Assembly: GCF_013003965.1 (NCBI RefSeq)
Contig: NZ_CP053069.1
Coordinates: 3,317,419 to 3,381,418, forward strand
Direction of reading: 5' to 3'
Length of the DNA stretch: 64,000 nucleotides
Origin: Usitatibacter rugosus
GTDB taxonomy: Bacteria; Pseudomonadota; Gammaproteobacteria; Burkholderiales; Usitatibacteraceae
Shown: positions 13,051-21,736 of the stretch, one piece after another
How positions within the stretch are numbered: the first letter of the stretch is position 1
How the letters are laid out: each line of letters begins with the position of its first letter
Notes under the pieces: model-generated
Database searches by the model: none
What the model was told of the DNA's origin: nothing
The model's input: only the letters and a program-made list of their open reading frames with translations
Position numbers and translations under genes: made by a program

Positions 13051-15228
13051 ATGGCTTCCACCGCCCCCGCGCACGCCGATTCGTACGAGTTCGGCCCTTA
13101 CCGCCTGGAGATCGCTTCGCGGTCCCTTTTCCGGCAGGGCGAGTTCGTCCCGCTCACCCCCAAGGTCGCCGAGACACTCCTTCTATTGGTGGAGGAAGCC
13201 GGCCGGGTGGTCACGAAGGAACAGATGCTGGAGCGCGTGTGGCCCGGCGTCGTCGTGGAAGAAGGCGGGATCGCCAACAACATTTCGGCCCTGCGCAAGA
13301 TCTTTAACGCGGAGTTCGGCGAGGACGGCCCGATCTCCACGATCGCCCGGCGCGGCTACCGCTTCACCGTCGAAGTGACGCGCGGGGACGGACGCAAGGC
13401 CGCGGCGCCGGCGGGGGCTGCCGACGAGATGGCGATCGTTAAGCAAGCGCAAACATCGGGCGAGCGAAACACCATCCTCGTCGCCGACATCGAGAACAAG
13501 ACGGGCGATCCGCTCTTCGACGGCACCATCCGGCAGGCCCTGGCGCTGAACCTGGCGCAGTCGCCGGTGCTGGAGATCATGAGCGACCGGAAGGTGCACT
13601 CGGTGCTCGGCCTCATGAACAAGCCGGGCGCGGCGGTGGTCGGCGAGGTGGCCCTGGAGATCTGCCAGCGCACCGGCACGCGCGCCGCCGTCACGGGCTC
13701 GATCTTCGCGCTGGGCGACGAATACGTGATCGGGCTCTACGCGATCCGCGCGGATACCGGGGATACGCTCGTCTCCGAGCAGGCGCGGGCCCGCGGCAAG
13801 GGCGGCATCCTCCAGGCGCTGGACCAGGCGGCGCTCAGCCTGCGCTCGAAGCTGGGCGAGTCCATCCAGTCAGTGCGCAAGTACGGCGCGCACTTCGACG
13901 AGGTGGTCACCTCGTCGCTCGAGGCCCTCAAGGCATACACGACGGGCCGCGAGATCTGGCTCTCGCACAGCGAGATGGCGGCCATCCCGCACATGCAGCG
14001 CGCGATCGAGCTCGACGAGCACTTCGTCTCCGCGCATTCCGGGCTCGCGGTCATGCTGAACAACATGGGCCAGACCGCGCGCGGCGCCCAGCACATCCAG
14101 CGGGCCTACGACCTGCGGGAGCGCGCAACCGAGCGCGAGCGGCTGCGCATCGAGGCGATGTACCACGACGTGATGACCGGGGACCTCCACCGTTCGCTCG
14201 ATGCGTACCGCGCGGCGCTGCGCTCCTATCCCCGCGACGCGAACATGGCGAACAACACCGCCAACCTTTATATCGTCCTCGGGCAATACGACAACGCGCT
14301 GCGCGACATCAAGATCGCGCTGCAGTACGAACACACCAGCGTGGAGTACGGCAACCAGACACAGGCGCTGCTGGGCCTCGGGCGCGTGGATGAGGCCGCG
14401 GAGGTGATCCAACAAGGGTTCGAGCGCGGCTTCGACGCCTTCTACCATCACGCGGATGCCTACCTCGTCGCGTTCCTTCGTGGCGACCGCGCCGAGATGC
14501 AGCGCCACCTCGATGCCGTGGCGGGGCGCGAGGGCGAGGAAGACTACATGGCCGATCTCGAGGCCGGCACCGAGGCGTACTACGGCCGCTTCGATCGCGC
14601 ACGGGACCTGGGGCGGCGCGCGGTCGAATCGGCGCTGCGCTCCACGTCGCTCGAAATGGCAGCATGCTGGCGCGCGCATTCGGCGCTGCGCGATCTCGAC
14701 GCCGGCTCTCCCGAGCTCGCCCGCAAGCAGGCCGAGGAGGCGCTCACGATCAGCCGCTCGCGCAACGTCGATGGCCTCGCCGGCATGGTGCTCGCCGCCA
14801 CTGGCGATCCGGTCCGCGCGGAGAGCCTGGCGGCCGAGATGGAGAAGGCCACGCCGCAAGCCACGCATGTGCAGCGGTACTGGTTGCCCTGCATCCGCGG
14901 CTCGATCGCGATGGCGCGTGGCGATTGGGCCGCGGCGATCCAGGCGCTCGAGCCCGCGATCCCCGTCGAGATGGGCATCCCGCAGCCCTTCATTAATCCG
15001 GGCCTGTATCCGCCCTACCTGCGCGCCAAGGCGTACCTCATGGGCGAGCAGTGGACCGCCGCGATCCGCGAGTTCGAGAAGATCACCTCGCGGCCGCACC
15101 TCATCCGCAACCAGGTGCAGTTCCCGCTCTCGCTGCTCGGCACCGCCAAGGCGCTCGAAGGTCTTGGCAAGAAGGACGAAGCCGCCGCGATGCGGGCGCG
15201 CTACGACGCGATCGTCAAAGACAAATGA
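13051..15228 (+). CDS. Winged-helix (Trans_reg_C) regulator with TPR-type C-terminal region
   Basis: A 725-residue one-component regulator. Residues about 10-108 form an OmpR/PhoB-type winged helix (FGPYRLEIASRSLFRQGE, LTPKVAETLLLL, ISTIARRGYRF). A TolB/FlgO-like alpha-beta segment follows (ILVADIENKTGDPLFDGTIR), then roughly 400 residues of TPR-like helices (LALNL, YPRDANMANNTANLYIVLGQ). Unlike CadC or ToxR it has no obvious membrane span, so it is probably soluble. Related genes are common in Burkholderiales and Xanthomonadales and their signals are unknown. Three 11-bp-spaced repeats before the start suggest autoregulation. A family I hairpin shares its stop codon. Confidence 0.9.
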   Translation: MASTAPAHADSYEFGPYRLEIASRSLFRQGEFVPLTPKVAETLLLLVEEAGRVVTKEQMLERVWPGVVVEEGGIANNISALRKIFNAEFGEDGPISTIARRGYRFTVEVTRGDGRKAAAPAGAADEMAIVKQAQTSGERNTILVADIENKTGDPLFDGTIRQALALNLAQSPVLEIMSDRKVHSVLGLMNKPGAAVVGEVALEICQRTGTRAAVTGSIFALGDEYVIGLYAIRADTGDTLVSEQARARGKGGILQALDQAALSLRSKLGESIQSVRKYGAHFDEVVTSSLEALKAYTTGREIWLSHSEMAAIPHMQRAIELDEHFVSAHSGLAVMLNNMGQTARGAQHIQRAYDLRERATERERLRIEAMYHDVMTGDLHRSLDAYRAALRSYPRDANMANNTANLYIVLGQYDNALRDIKIALQYEHTSVEYGNQTQALLGLGRVDEAAEVIQQGFERGFDAFYHHADAYLVAFLRGDRAEMQRHLDAVAGREGEEDYMADLEAGTEAYYGRFDRARDLGRRAVESALRSTSLEMAACWRAHSALRDLDAGSPELARKQAEEALTISRSRNVDGLAGMVLAATGDPVRAESLAAEMEKATPQATHVQRYWLPCIRGSIAMARGDWAAAIQALEPAIPVEMGIPQPFINPGLYPPYLRAKAYLMGEQWTAAIREFEKITSRPHLIRNQVQFPLSLLGTAKALEGLGKKDEAAAMRARYDAIVKDK

Positions 15229-15287
15229 ATAAAGGGGTCAGACCACTTTATTGCTCACGGCAATAAAGTGGTCTGACCCCTTTATTC
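15227..15287. repeat. Family I inverted repeat, copy 7
   Basis: Perfect 27-bp arms (15227-15253 and 15261-15287) with a 7-nt loop, core GTGGTCTGACCCCTTTATT. The left arm includes the last two bases of the TGA stop of the wHTH-TPR gene. A degenerate GACCCAATTAC follows at about 15296. It lies between convergent genes. Confidence 0.95.
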
Positions 15288-15306
15288 AAATTACTGACCC
15301 AATTAC

Positions 15307-16272
15307 TTATTCCTGCTTGATGCCGGCGGCTTTGATGGCCGCGGCCCATTTGGCGGACTCGGCTTTCTGGAACGCGGCGAAGGTCTCCGGCGTCGTGGGG
15401 ACGAACTTCGCGCCCTCGGTCTCCAGCCGCGCTTCGACGTCCGGCGCCCGCATGATCCTCTGCACCTCGGCGTTGAGGCGATCGACGATCTCCCTGGGCG
15501 TTCCGGCGGGCGCGAACATCCCGATCCAGTTCGCGACGTCGAAGCCCGGGAGTGTTTCGCCGATGGTGGGCACGTCCGGCACGGCCTTCGCACGCGTCTT
15601 GCCGAGCGTGGCGATGGCGCGCAGGCGCCCCGACTTCGCCTGCTGGATCACGGTGGGCATCGTCGCGAAGATCATCTGCGCCTGGCCGCCCATCACGTCG
15701 GTGATCGCCGGCGAGTTGCCCTTGTAGGGAACGTGGACCATGTCGATACCCGACATCGACTTGAAGAGCTCGCCCGCGAGGTGGCTCGTGGTGCCGAGGC
15801 CGCCGGAGGCGTAGCTCAGCTTGCCGGGATTCGCCTTGCCGTAGGCGATCAGCTCGGCCACCGTCTTCACCGGCAGCGCGGGATTCACGACCAGCAGGCC
15901 CTCCGCGTCGAGCACGTGCGCGATCGGCACGAAATCCTTCAGCGGATCGTAGGGCATGTTCTTCATGAGGAACGGGTTCACCGCGTGCGTGCCGATGTTG
16001 CCGATCACGAGCGTGTAGCCATCGGGCGGCGACTTCGCGACGAGATCCGCGCCGATGTTGCCGCCTGCCCCGCCCTTGTTCTCGACCACGACGGGCTGGC
16101 CCCAGGTCTCTGTGAGCTTCTGCGCGATCACGCGTCCGAACGTGTCGGCGATGCCGCCCACGGCGAAGGGCACGATGATCTTGATGGTCTTGCTGGGATA
16201 CGCCTGCGCCGAGGCGAGCGACGACAAGGCCAGGCCAGCGGCGGCGAACAGGGCGGTCAACGGCTTCAGCAT
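15307..16272 (-). CDS. Bug/TctC-family tripartite tricarboxylate transporter binding protein
   Basis: A 321-residue periplasmic solute-binding protein. Signal peptide to about ASAQA, then the family opening YPSKTIKIIVPFAVGGIADT, the VVENKGGAGGNIGAD loop, and HVPYKGNSPAITDVMGGQ. Bug proteins bind carboxylates; many act without a matching TctAB pair nearby, and none is seen here. It is the last gene of a four-gene operon with RraA-like, CitE-like and alcohol dehydrogenase genes, so it probably delivers the acid these enzymes break down. Confidence 0.93.
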   Translation of the reverse strand: MLKPLTALFAAAGLALSSLASAQAYPSKTIKIIVPFAVGGIADTFGRVIAQKLTETWGQPVVVENKGGAGGNIGADLVAKSPPDGYTLVIGNIGTHAVNPFLMKNMPYDPLKDFVPIAHVLDAEGLLVVNPALPVKTVAELIAYGKANPGKLSYASGGLGTTSHLAGELFKSMSGIDMVHVPYKGNSPAITDVMGGQAQMIFATMPTVIQQAKSGRLRAIATLGKTRAKAVPDVPTIGETLPGFDVANWIGMFAPAGTPREIVDRLNAEVQRIMRAPDVEARLETEGAKFVPTTPETFAAFQKAESAKWAAAIKAAGIKQE

Positions 16273-16292
16273 GCGTGCGCTCCTCGAAGGGT

Positions 16293-17414
16293 TCAGTGCA
16301 TGGCCTGCTTGAACAGGCTCTCGAAATCCGCGCGCGCGAGCGATCGCGGGTTGGTAGCGGTCGAGTGGTCCTGCATCGCGCCCTCGACCATGCGCGGGAT
16401 CATGTCGTCGGTCACGCCCATCGCGCGCAGCGACGGCGGGAGGCCCAGGTCCGCGTTCAGGCGCTCGATCCAGCTCGCGAGATCGGTGCCGATGACCCCG
16501 ACGGCTCGTTCGAGCGCCGCGATCTTCTCCGCGGCGTGCGACCGGTTGAACCGAAGCACCGCAGGCAGGATAACGGCGTTCAGCGTCCCGTGGTGCAGCA
16601 CCGGCGCTTTCAAGCCACCCAACGGATGCGACATCGAATGCACGGCGCCCAGTCCCTTCTGGAACGTGAGCCCGCCCTGCAGCGACGCCATCATCATGTT
16701 CCATCGCGCGTCGCGATTGCCGCCCTCGATGAACGCGGTGCGGATCCAGCGCGCGGCCCGCGAAGCCCCGTCGAGCGCGATCGCATCGGCCGGCGGGTTC
16801 ACGCGCGGCGAGAGATACGTCTCGATGCAATGCGTGAGCGCATCCATGCCGGTGGCGGCGGTGAGCCTGGGCGGCAGCCCCAGCGTCAATTCCGGATCGC
16901 ACACCGCAACCTTCGGGATCATGTGCGGGCTGATGAAGCCCAGCTTGCTGCCGTCGCGCAGCGTGATGAGCGCGGCGCGGCCGACCTCGCTGCCGGTACC
17001 GGCGGTCGTGGGCACGGCGATCACGGGCGCGATCTTCGCGGTGATCTTCGCGAGGCCGCCGCGGATCATCGCGTAGGGCTCGAGTGCTCCGTCGTGCGTG
17101 GCCATCAGCGCCACGCCCTTCGCCAGATCGATGGGTGAGCCGCCGCCGAGCGCCACGAGTCCGTCGCAACCCGAATCCCGGAAGAGCGCCGCGGCGGCCA
17201 TCACCGCGTCCTCCGTCGGATTCTGCGGCGTCTTGTCGAACACGACGGCATCCGGCAGCACCGATCGAATGCGGGCCATGACATCGCCGGCAGACAATCC
17301 CGGATCCGTCACCAGCATGGGGCGGCGGATGCCCACGGACGCGGCGATGTCCTTCAGGCGGGCGCTCGCGCCGAAGTCGAACTCGATCGCGGTGAGGTAG
17401 TTGATCGTGGCCAT
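16293..17414 (-). CDS. Iron-containing alcohol dehydrogenase
   Basis: A 373-residue group III (Fe-dependent) alcohol dehydrogenase. The NAD(P) site reads GGGSPIDLAKGVAL, followed by VPTTAGTGSEVGRAALIT. Metal-binding residues are seen as the Asp of the DPELTLGLPP region and His residues in GMDALTHCIE, VHSMSHPLGG and HHGTLNA. The family includes 1,3-propanediol and 4-hydroxybutyrate dehydrogenases and maleylacetate reductases. Its start codon shares one base with the stop of the lyase gene (TGATG), so they are translated together. It likely oxidises or reduces a hydroxy-acid intermediate. Confidence 0.92.
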   Translation of the reverse strand: MATINYLTAIEFDFGASARLKDIAASVGIRRPMLVTDPGLSAGDVMARIRSVLPDAVVFDKTPQNPTEDAVMAAAALFRDSGCDGLVALGGGSPIDLAKGVALMATHDGALEPYAMIRGGLAKITAKIAPVIAVPTTAGTGSEVGRAALITLRDGSKLGFISPHMIPKVAVCDPELTLGLPPRLTAATGMDALTHCIETYLSPRVNPPADAIALDGASRAARWIRTAFIEGGNRDARWNMMMASLQGGLTFQKGLGAVHSMSHPLGGLKAPVLHHGTLNAVILPAVLRFNRSHAAEKIAALERAVGVIGTDLASWIERLNADLGLPPSLRAMGVTDDMIPRMVEGAMQDHSTATNPRSLARADFESLFKQAMH

Positions 17415-18247
17415 CAGTCGAGGGCGGCGAGCCGCTCCATGCGCTTGATGGTGGGCAGCTCCACCAGCTTGCCTTCGTAGACGAGCGGGCGCGTGGGATC
17501 CTCGCGGAACATCGCGACGATCTTGCGCGCCTTCGCGATCTCGCCGGGCGTCGGCGTGAAGGCATTGAGGATCGTCTTCACCTGGCTCGCGTGCTTGGCC
17601 GCCTTGCCGGTCATGCCGAGCGCGCGCACGCGCGAGCAGTTCTCGAGCAGGGCCGCCAGGTCGTCCACGTCGGGGAAGGGCGAGTCCAGCACCTCCAGCC
17701 CGCGAATCGCCGCCGCATGGACGACGCGCGAGCGGGCATAGAGCAACGGCTCCCACGCCATTTCGCATCCCAGCGCCGTCGAGAGATCGAAGCCGCCGAA
17801 GAAGAGCGCCTTCAGCCGCGGATCGGCGCGCGCGATCGACGCGGCACCCTCGAGCCCCAGCGCCGTCTCGATGATCGCGTAGAGCTCGACCGTGGAACGC
17901 GTCGCGTCCGCCGAGCGCGCCACGGACCTCACCTCGTCCGCACTCTCGACTTTAGGAATCAGCAGCGCACCGACCGTGGGAGCCCGAGCGAGAACGTCGC
18001 GGACGTCCGCATCGCCCTCGGGCGTTCCAACCGCATTCACGCGGACGATGAGCTGCACCGCGGGCGGGACCGTCACGCCACCGAGATGGACGAGCATCTT
18101 CTCGCGCGCCTCGTCCTTGCGGCCGGGCGGCACCGCATCCTCGAGATCGATGCAGACGAGGTCGGCGCCGCTCGCCAACGCGGCCGGCAGCGCCTCGAGG
18201 GCCAGCGCGCCGACGAAGAGCGTGGCGCGCCTCTGTCGCTGCGGCAT
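17414..18247 (-). CDS. CitE-like (HpcH/HpaI family) aldolase/lyase
   Basis: A 277-residue TIM-barrel protein of the citrate lyase beta / CoA-ester lyase family. The N-terminal RATLFVGALALEAL is followed by DLVCIDLEDAVPPGRKDEAR, the Mg-binding ED motif, then IVRVNAVGT, LLIPKVESADEV and LYAIIETALGLE with the second metal Glu. These enzymes cleave or condense CoA thioesters such as malyl- or citramalyl-CoA. It overlaps both neighbours by one base. With RraA-like and Fe-ADH partners it fits breakdown of a branched or methylated C4-C6 acid. The exact substrate is not known. Confidence 0.88.
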   Translation of the reverse strand: MPQRQRRATLFVGALALEALPAALASGADLVCIDLEDAVPPGRKDEAREKMLVHLGGVTVPPAVQLIVRVNAVGTPEGDADVRDVLARAPTVGALLIPKVESADEVRSVARSADATRSTVELYAIIETALGLEGAASIARADPRLKALFFGGFDLSTALGCEMAWEPLLYARSRVVHAAAIRGLEVLDSPFPDVDDLAALLENCSRVRALGMTGKAAKHASQVKTILNAFTPTPGEIAKARKIVAMFREDPTRPLVYEGKLVELPTIKRMERLAALD

Positions 18248-18924
18248 CAGGCGGCCTGCGCCTTCAACATGTTGTCGTAGTTCACCTTCTCGTGGGCTTC
18301 CATCGGGTCGGCTCCGGCGCGGATGGCGGCGATGACGGCGTCCTCCGTGGCTTTCACCTTCTGCGCGAAGGCGAGCACTTCGGCGAGCCGCTCCTGCGGA
18401 ACGACCACCGTGCCGTTGTCGTCGGCCACGATGAAGTCGCCGGGGCGCACGGTGACGCCGCCCAGCTTCACCGGAATGCCGTAGCCTGCGCACGACGAGC
18501 GCCCGCGCACCGACTGCTGCGCGATGCCGCGTGCGTAGACGGGCATGTGGTACTGCTTGTATTCGTCGACATCGCGCACCACGCCGTCCGTGACGCAGCC
18601 CACGAGGCCGTTGTGCTTCGAAGTGGCGCCGGCCACACCGCCGTACGCATTCACCTTCGGGTTCTCCGACGCGTCGATCACGAGCACCGAGCCGGCTCCA
18701 CCCTTCACGATGGCGCGCAGCGTCCCGAGCACGGTCGATTCCTGCGCCTGGCCCGCGGGCACCAACTTCAGCGTGGCGGCGGGACCGGCGATCTTGATCG
18801 TGGGATAGATAGGCAGCACGCCCTGCGGAGCGCCCTCGATGCCGAGGCGGTCGAGCGCGTCCGAGATGTTGCAGGTGGAGACGTTGAGGAACTGGCTGAC
18901 GAGGCGGGTATCGACGGTGGCCAT
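18247..18924 (-). CDS. RraA-like / 4-hydroxy-4-methyl-2-oxoglutarate aldolase family protein
   Basis: A 225-residue protein of the RraA/HMG-aldolase family. The ATG at 18924 is chosen because GGAG stands 7-10 nt upstream. Conserved features include STCNISDALDRLGI, the metal-site region GGVAGATSKHNGLVG, CVTDGVVRDVDE, and FIVADDNGTVVVPQE. RNase E inhibitors of this fold are about 160 residues and lack the C-terminal extension present here, so an aldolase or oxaloacetate-decarboxylase-like role in pyruvate release is likelier. It is first gene of the operon, divergent from LysR. Confidence 0.85.
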   Translation of the reverse strand: MATVDTRLVSQFLNVSTCNISDALDRLGIEGAPQGVLPIYPTIKIAGPAATLKLVPAGQAQESTVLGTLRAIVKGGAGSVLVIDASENPKVNAYGGVAGATSKHNGLVGCVTDGVVRDVDEYKQYHMPVYARGIAQQSVRGRSSCAGYGIPVKLGGVTVRPGDFIVADDNGTVVVPQERLAEVLAFAQKVKATEDAVIAAIRAGADPMEAHEKVNYDNMLKAQAA

Positions 18925-18978
18925 GCGTTTCTCCGGAGTGGACGATGTTTTCAACGATGGTAGACTGCGGCCGTAATC

Positions 18979-18994
18979 AAGGATAGCTAATCTT
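18979..18994. promoter_or_regulatory. Candidate LysR operator in the RraA/LysR divergent region
   Basis: AAGGATAGCTAATCTT is an imperfect dyad (12 of 16 positions symmetric) centred in the 96-bp region between the catabolic operon and its divergent LysR gene. The position suits a shared regulatory site. Not verified against any known operator. Confidence 0.35.
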
Positions 18995-19020
18995 TCTCAA
19001 CATCGACTCAAGGCCTGCTT

Positions 19021-19977
19021 ATGCGCAACCTGGACATGGACCTGCTCCGCTCGCTGGTGGCCCTCGCGGACCACGGCACGCTGAAGGGCGCCGCCGAGCG
19101 CGTCGGCCGCACCCAGGCCGCACTCTCGCTGCAGATGCGCAAGCTCGAATCGCAGGCCGGCGAAGCGCTCTTTCGCAAGGACTCGCGCAAGCTCGTCCTC
19201 ACCGAAGGCGGCGATGTACTGCTCTCTTACGCGCGGCGCATCCTCGCCCTCAATGACGACGCGGTGCAGGCCCTCACGCGCTCCCGTGTTTCCGGCGACG
19301 TGAAGTTCGGCTCGTCACAGGATTTCGGCGAGTCGTGGATGCCCACGGTGCTCGCGCAATTCCGCAAGGCGCATCCCGAGGTGGGCGTCGAGATCCGCGT
19401 CGACGGCGGCACCAAGCTCGTCAACGCAGTGGATGCGGGCGAGATCGACCTCGCGCTCGCCCTCGGCCTGGGTGAGCGCGCGAACGCGATCTGCATCGGC
19501 CACCTGCCGCTGGTGTGGATCGCGCACCGCGACTTCGGGTGGAACAAGCGCGAGCCGCTGCCGCTCGCGCTCTTCACCTCACCGTGCCGTTTCCGCACCA
19601 AGGCCATCGCGGAGCTCGATGCCGCGGGCGTGCGCTGGAACATCGGCCTCACCTCGCCCAGCCTCTACGGCGTGTGGGCCGCGGTGAATGCCGGCCTCGG
19701 TGTCACGGTGCGAACCCCGGAAGGCCTGCTGCCCGAGCTGGAAGTGGTCGACCGCAAGTTCGGCCTTCCGAACCTCGGCAGCGTCGACGTCTCGCTCTAT
19801 CTCGCGAAGGGCGCGCGTTCGCCCGCCGTCATGAACCTGGTGGAGCTGTTGCGCGAGCGGCTGGCGCAACGCATCGTCGAGCTCGATGCGCGCACGCCCA
19901 ACGGGGTGATCGCGCGGCGCCCGGGGCGCTTCGGTGTCGTCGTAGGACGAAAGCGCGCGCCCGCGATCGCGGCGTAA
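19021..19977 (+). CDS. LysR-family transcriptional regulator of the RraA-CitE-ADH-Bug operon
   Basis: A 318-residue LysR protein. The helix-turn-helix runs through MDLLRSLVALADHGTLKGAA and RTQAALSLQMRKLE, followed by the effector domain (GDVKFGSSQDFGESWMPTVL). The C-terminal 30 residues are basic and longer than usual (VIARRPGRFGVVVGRKR). It is divergent from the four-gene operon with 96 bp between starts, so control of that operon is likely. The inducer would be the transported acid or a breakdown product. Confidence 0.92.
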   Translation: MRNLDMDLLRSLVALADHGTLKGAAERVGRTQAALSLQMRKLESQAGEALFRKDSRKLVLTEGGDVLLSYARRILALNDDAVQALTRSRVSGDVKFGSSQDFGESWMPTVLAQFRKAHPEVGVEIRVDGGTKLVNAVDAGEIDLALALGLGERANAICIGHLPLVWIAHRDFGWNKREPLPLALFTSPCRFRTKAIAELDAAGVRWNIGLTSPSLYGVWAAVNAGLGVTVRTPEGLLPELEVVDRKFGLPNLGSVDVSLYLAKGARSPAVMNLVELLRERLAQRIVELDARTPNGVIARRPGRFGVVVGRKRAPAIAA

Positions 19978-20041
19978 GGCCCGTACGAGTTGTAACAAAT
20001 GAATCCGGGAACCATCTCTTGGCCGTACAGGTCTGCAAGAT

Positions 20042-20233
20042 ATGGCCCTCTATCGCAGAAAACGAATCAAGGACCGCCGGAATGGAGCCCCGCCGCCCGG
20101 CTTCCCGCGCGAGAACCCCTACGGTCCCGCGCAGAGCTTCGAAAGCGCCGACAAAGCCCCCGACCCCATGCCGGATGGCGCGATCAACCCCGAGCACGCC
20201 ACGCCGGGCGAAGTGAACAAGAAAACGCAGTAA
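20042..20233 (+). CDS. Small hydrophilic protein of unknown function, 63 aa
   Basis: A 63-codon frame opening MALYRRKRIKDRRNG, rich in Pro, Gly and charged residues (ENPYGPAQSFESADKAP) and probably disordered. No domain recognised and no strong ribosome site. It is the only plausible gene between 19978 and 20278, and nothing else was seen there. Codon use is like the neighbours. It might be a short conserved hypothetical or a chance frame. Confidence 0.4.
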   Translation: MALYRRKRIKDRRNGAPPPGFPRENPYGPAQSFESADKAPDPMPDGAINPEHATPGEVNKKTQ

Positions 20234-20278
20234 TTCCTTCCCGAAGCCGCGCGCGGGGCCGATGTTAGAGTCCCGCGG

Positions 20279-21178
20279 GTGAGATCCTTCGCGCTCGTCG
20301 CCCTCCTCGCCCTGCTCTGGGGCGGCTCCTACCCGCTGCTCAAGCTCGCCGTCGAGACGATCCCGCCGATGACGGTGGTCGCTATCCGCTCGCTCGTGGG
20401 CGGGCTTTTTCTCCTGGCGTTACTCGGGCCGCGCATTCGCCTCTTCGCCGACGTGAGCTCGGGCGCGTCGCTGCGGGCCCTTTCGATCCAGTCCGCGTTC
20501 AACTGCATCATTCCGTGGATCCTCGTCGCGCATGCGATGCGCGAGATCGACGCGGGGCTGGCGTCGATCCTGAATTCCCTCTCGCCGATCTTCATCTTCC
20601 TCATCACGGCGCTCATCACGCGGCATGAAGCGGTGACGGCGCGAAAGGGCGTGGGCGTGGTGCTCGGGTTGAGCGGCGTGCTCGCGATCGTGGGGCTCGA
20701 TGCGCTCGAGAACGTCGGCACGAAGACGGTGGCGGAGCTGGCGTGCGTGGCGGGATCGCTGTCCTACGCGATCGCCGGCGTGATCGGCGTGCGCTTCGCG
20801 AAGGTCACACCGCTCGTGCCCGCGGCCGGGACAACGCTCCTCGCAGCGGCGGTGATGATCCCGCTCGCGTTGCTGCTGGAGCATCCGTGGAACGCGACGC
20901 CTTCGATGCGCTCGCTGCTCGCGGTGCTGGCGAGCGCGATCCTCTCGACGGGACTCGCGATGGTCGTCTACTTCAAGCTGCTCGCGACCGTGGGCTCGAT
21001 CGCGATGTCGAGCCAGGCCTACCTCCGGATCGTGGTCGGCGTGGGGCTCGGCATCGCCTTCCTCGGCGAGCGGCCGACGACCAGCATGTGGATCGGCCTC
21101 TGTCTCGTGGTCGCGGGCGTGGTGGCGATGACGCTGCCGTCGCGCAAGCCCGCTTCCATCACGCGCCCGTCACCGTAA
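20279..21178 (+). CDS. DMT-superfamily (EamA) transporter
   Basis: A 299-residue membrane protein with ten predicted spans arranged as two EamA repeats. GTG start at 20279. The first helix LVALLALLWGGSYPLLKLAV and the IPPMTVVAIRSLVGG segment are characteristic, and the second repeat ends YLRIVVGVGLGIAFLGERPT. Family members export amino acids and metabolites, RhtA-like. Substrate unknown. The gene overlaps the convergent ohr gene by 20 bp. Confidence 0.92.
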   Translation: MRSFALVALLALLWGGSYPLLKLAVETIPPMTVVAIRSLVGGLFLLALLGPRIRLFADVSSGASLRALSIQSAFNCIIPWILVAHAMREIDAGLASILNSLSPIFIFLITALITRHEAVTARKGVGVVLGLSGVLAIVGLDALENVGTKTVAELACVAGSLSYAIAGVIGVRFAKVTPLVPAAGTTLLAAAVMIPLALLLEHPWNATPSMRSLLAVLASAILSTGLAMVVYFKLLATVGSIAMSSQAYLRIVVGVGLGIAFLGERPTTSMWIGLCLVVAGVVAMTLPSRKPASITRPSP

Positions 21179-21596
21179 CTTCCACCGGCACGTTGTTGCG
21201 CGTGGCGTGCGAGTACGGGCAGATCTGCTCGTGCGCCTCGAGCGCCAGCGCCCGGAGCTCCGCCGTGGGAATCGTCTTGTCCTCGACGGCAAGCTTTACC
21301 GAAAGGCCGAAGCCGCCGCCGTCACGCGGGCCGATGGACACGGCGCAGGTGATCGTGGCGCCGCTCGCGTTCTTCTTCTGCTTCTTCGCCACGAAGTCGA
21401 GCGCGCCGCCGAAACACGCTGCGTAGCCCGCGGCGAACAGGTGCTCGGGCGTGGCGGTGTCGGGCTTGCCGGGGCCGCCCATCTCCTTCGGCACGGAGAG
21501 ATCGACGCTCACCATCCCGTCGCTCGACTGCGTGTGGCCGTTGCGGCCGCCGGTGGCGCTGGCGGTCGCGGTGTAGAGGGGCTTGATCGTGTCCAT
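21159..21596 (-). CDS. ohr: Organic hydroperoxide resistance protein, Ohr subfamily of OsmC
   Basis: A 145-residue thiol peroxidase that reduces organic hydroperoxides. The two redox cysteines are present in their family contexts: AACFGGALDF (peroxidatic) and QICPYSHATR (resolving). The start MDTIKPLYTATASATGGRNG is canonical; a TTG nine codons upstream is less likely. No OhrR regulator is adjacent. The 3' end overlaps the convergent DMT gene by 20 bp, so the two messages are partly antisense to each other. Confidence 0.95.
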   Translation of the reverse strand: MDTIKPLYTATASATGGRNGHTQSSDGMVSVDLSVPKEMGGPGKPDTATPEHLFAAGYAACFGGALDFVAKKQKKNASGATITCAVSIGPRDGGGFGLSVKLAVEDKTIPTAELRALALEAHEQICPYSHATRNNVPVEVTVTGA

Positions 21597-21736
21597 GGCG
21601 TGCTCCCGGGGAATGACGTCCAAAGTCTACTTCACCTTCACCGACACGAGAGTCGGACTCGTCCTGCGAACGGTACCGTCGGCGCGGAGTACTGTCAGTG
21701 AACGCAGCAACAATCAGTCACCGCAGGAGGAAGACC

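Noticed and set aside
13456-15099. Long minus-strand frames opposite the winged-helix/TPR regulator
   Set aside because: High-GC shadow frames; the plus-strand domain structure is clear.
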